Part shown: in pieces, positions 63,835-64,000 of the stretch | Layout of the letters: every line of letters begins with the position of its first letter | Numbering within the stretch: position 1 is the first letter of the stretch | Origin: Hydractinia symbiolongicarpus | Taxonomy: Eukaryota > Cnidaria > Hydrozoa > Anthoathecata > Hydractiniidae | NCBI RefSeq assembly: GCF_029227915.1 | Contig: NC_079887.1 | Coordinates: 20,519,650-20,583,649, forward strand | Direction of reading: 5' to 3' | Length of the DNA stretch: 64,000 bases | The notes under the pieces: model-generated | What the model saw: the letters and a program-made list of their open reading frames with translations, nothing else | Told to the model about the DNA's origin: nothing | Database searches by the model: none | Program-made: the position numbers and the translations under genes

Positions 63835-64000
63835 AAAGCTTCAAGCCTTATTCACATGTAAATAAATTTTTGTTGATCCTAAAAAACAGCAAAACAACGA
63901 CAAAATGAAAGAAGGAAGTGAGGTGTAGGAAGGAAGTGAGGTTTTTGCTTCATTTCAAGAGGAAGAGGAAGTAACATTACAAAACATAACTTCTTGTTTT
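63835..64000. other. Window end, non-coding
   Basis: No feature is seen except a short direct repeat (GGAAGTGAGG at about 63914 and 63930). Confidence 0.4.

Noticed and set aside
1-64000. CRISPR arrays, bacterial operons, rRNA or intact tRNA genes
   Set aside because: No spaced direct-repeat array with unique spacers, no ribosome-binding-site-led gene clusters, and no intact cloverleaf were seen. Tandem arrays here have no spacers.

Overview
The window looks like AT-rich nuclear DNA of an invertebrate animal, most likely a cnidarian and plausibly a hydrozoan. It holds a spliced flotillin gene with conventional GT-AG introns, a TM2-domain gene, a GT10 fucosyltransferase gene, and a dense and varied transposon load (Polinton, DIRS/Ngaro-like, Helitrons, LINEs, pogo, piggyBac-type MITE, fold-back element, SINE). 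The taxonomic call is inference from gene content and composition, because no species-diagnostic gene is present.

Layout. 0-3.8 kb: non-coding DNA, a TATA-led small ORF, and two tandem arrays. 3.8-9.1 kb: a piggyBac-type MITE (TTAA duplication, 17-bp inverted ends) split by a 4.6-kb minus-strand tyrosine-recombinase retrotransposon. 9.37-10.5 kb: an intact fucosyltransferase gene. 10.5-26.5 kb: repeats and gene relics, namely a beta-helix-like pseudogene, a Mutator-like transposase relic, a SINE, a 129-bp tandem array, a dead pogo transposase, a fold-back element with 6-bp target duplications, and three LINE fragments. 26.5-32.2 kb: two cellular genes head to tail, TM2D1-like (single exon) and flotillin-2-like (ten exons, complete, 429 codons). 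32.2-35.9 kb: repeats. 35.9-48.7 kb: a full-span Polinton/Maverick element with inverted ends, integrase, protein-primed DNA polymerase, packaging ATPase, capsid genes and accessory genes. 48.7-56.8 kb: gene-poor DNA. 56.8-63.8 kb: a chain of non-autonomous Helitrons abutting without spacers.

How the parts work together. The four long-lived cellular or near-cellular coding units (fucosyltransferase, TM2D1-like, flotillin-2-like, and perhaps the ORF at 1.3 kb) are islands in transposon DNA. In the Polinton, genes sit in divergent and convergent blocks. Integrase, ATPase, the SAP-like protein, a 120-residue protein and a 427-residue coiled-coil/membrane protein remain open. The polymerase, capsid genes and three accessory genes carry stops or frameshifts, so this copy cannot be autonomous as read.

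The most notable structures are the zero-gap Helitron chain with two unrelated internal arrays of the same 116-bp period, the nested MITE/retrotransposon with a readable empty site, a 49-bp in-frame intron between the retrotransposon's RT and recombinase, the fold-back element, hairpins in both convergent Polinton spacers, and several near-perfect compact palindromes.
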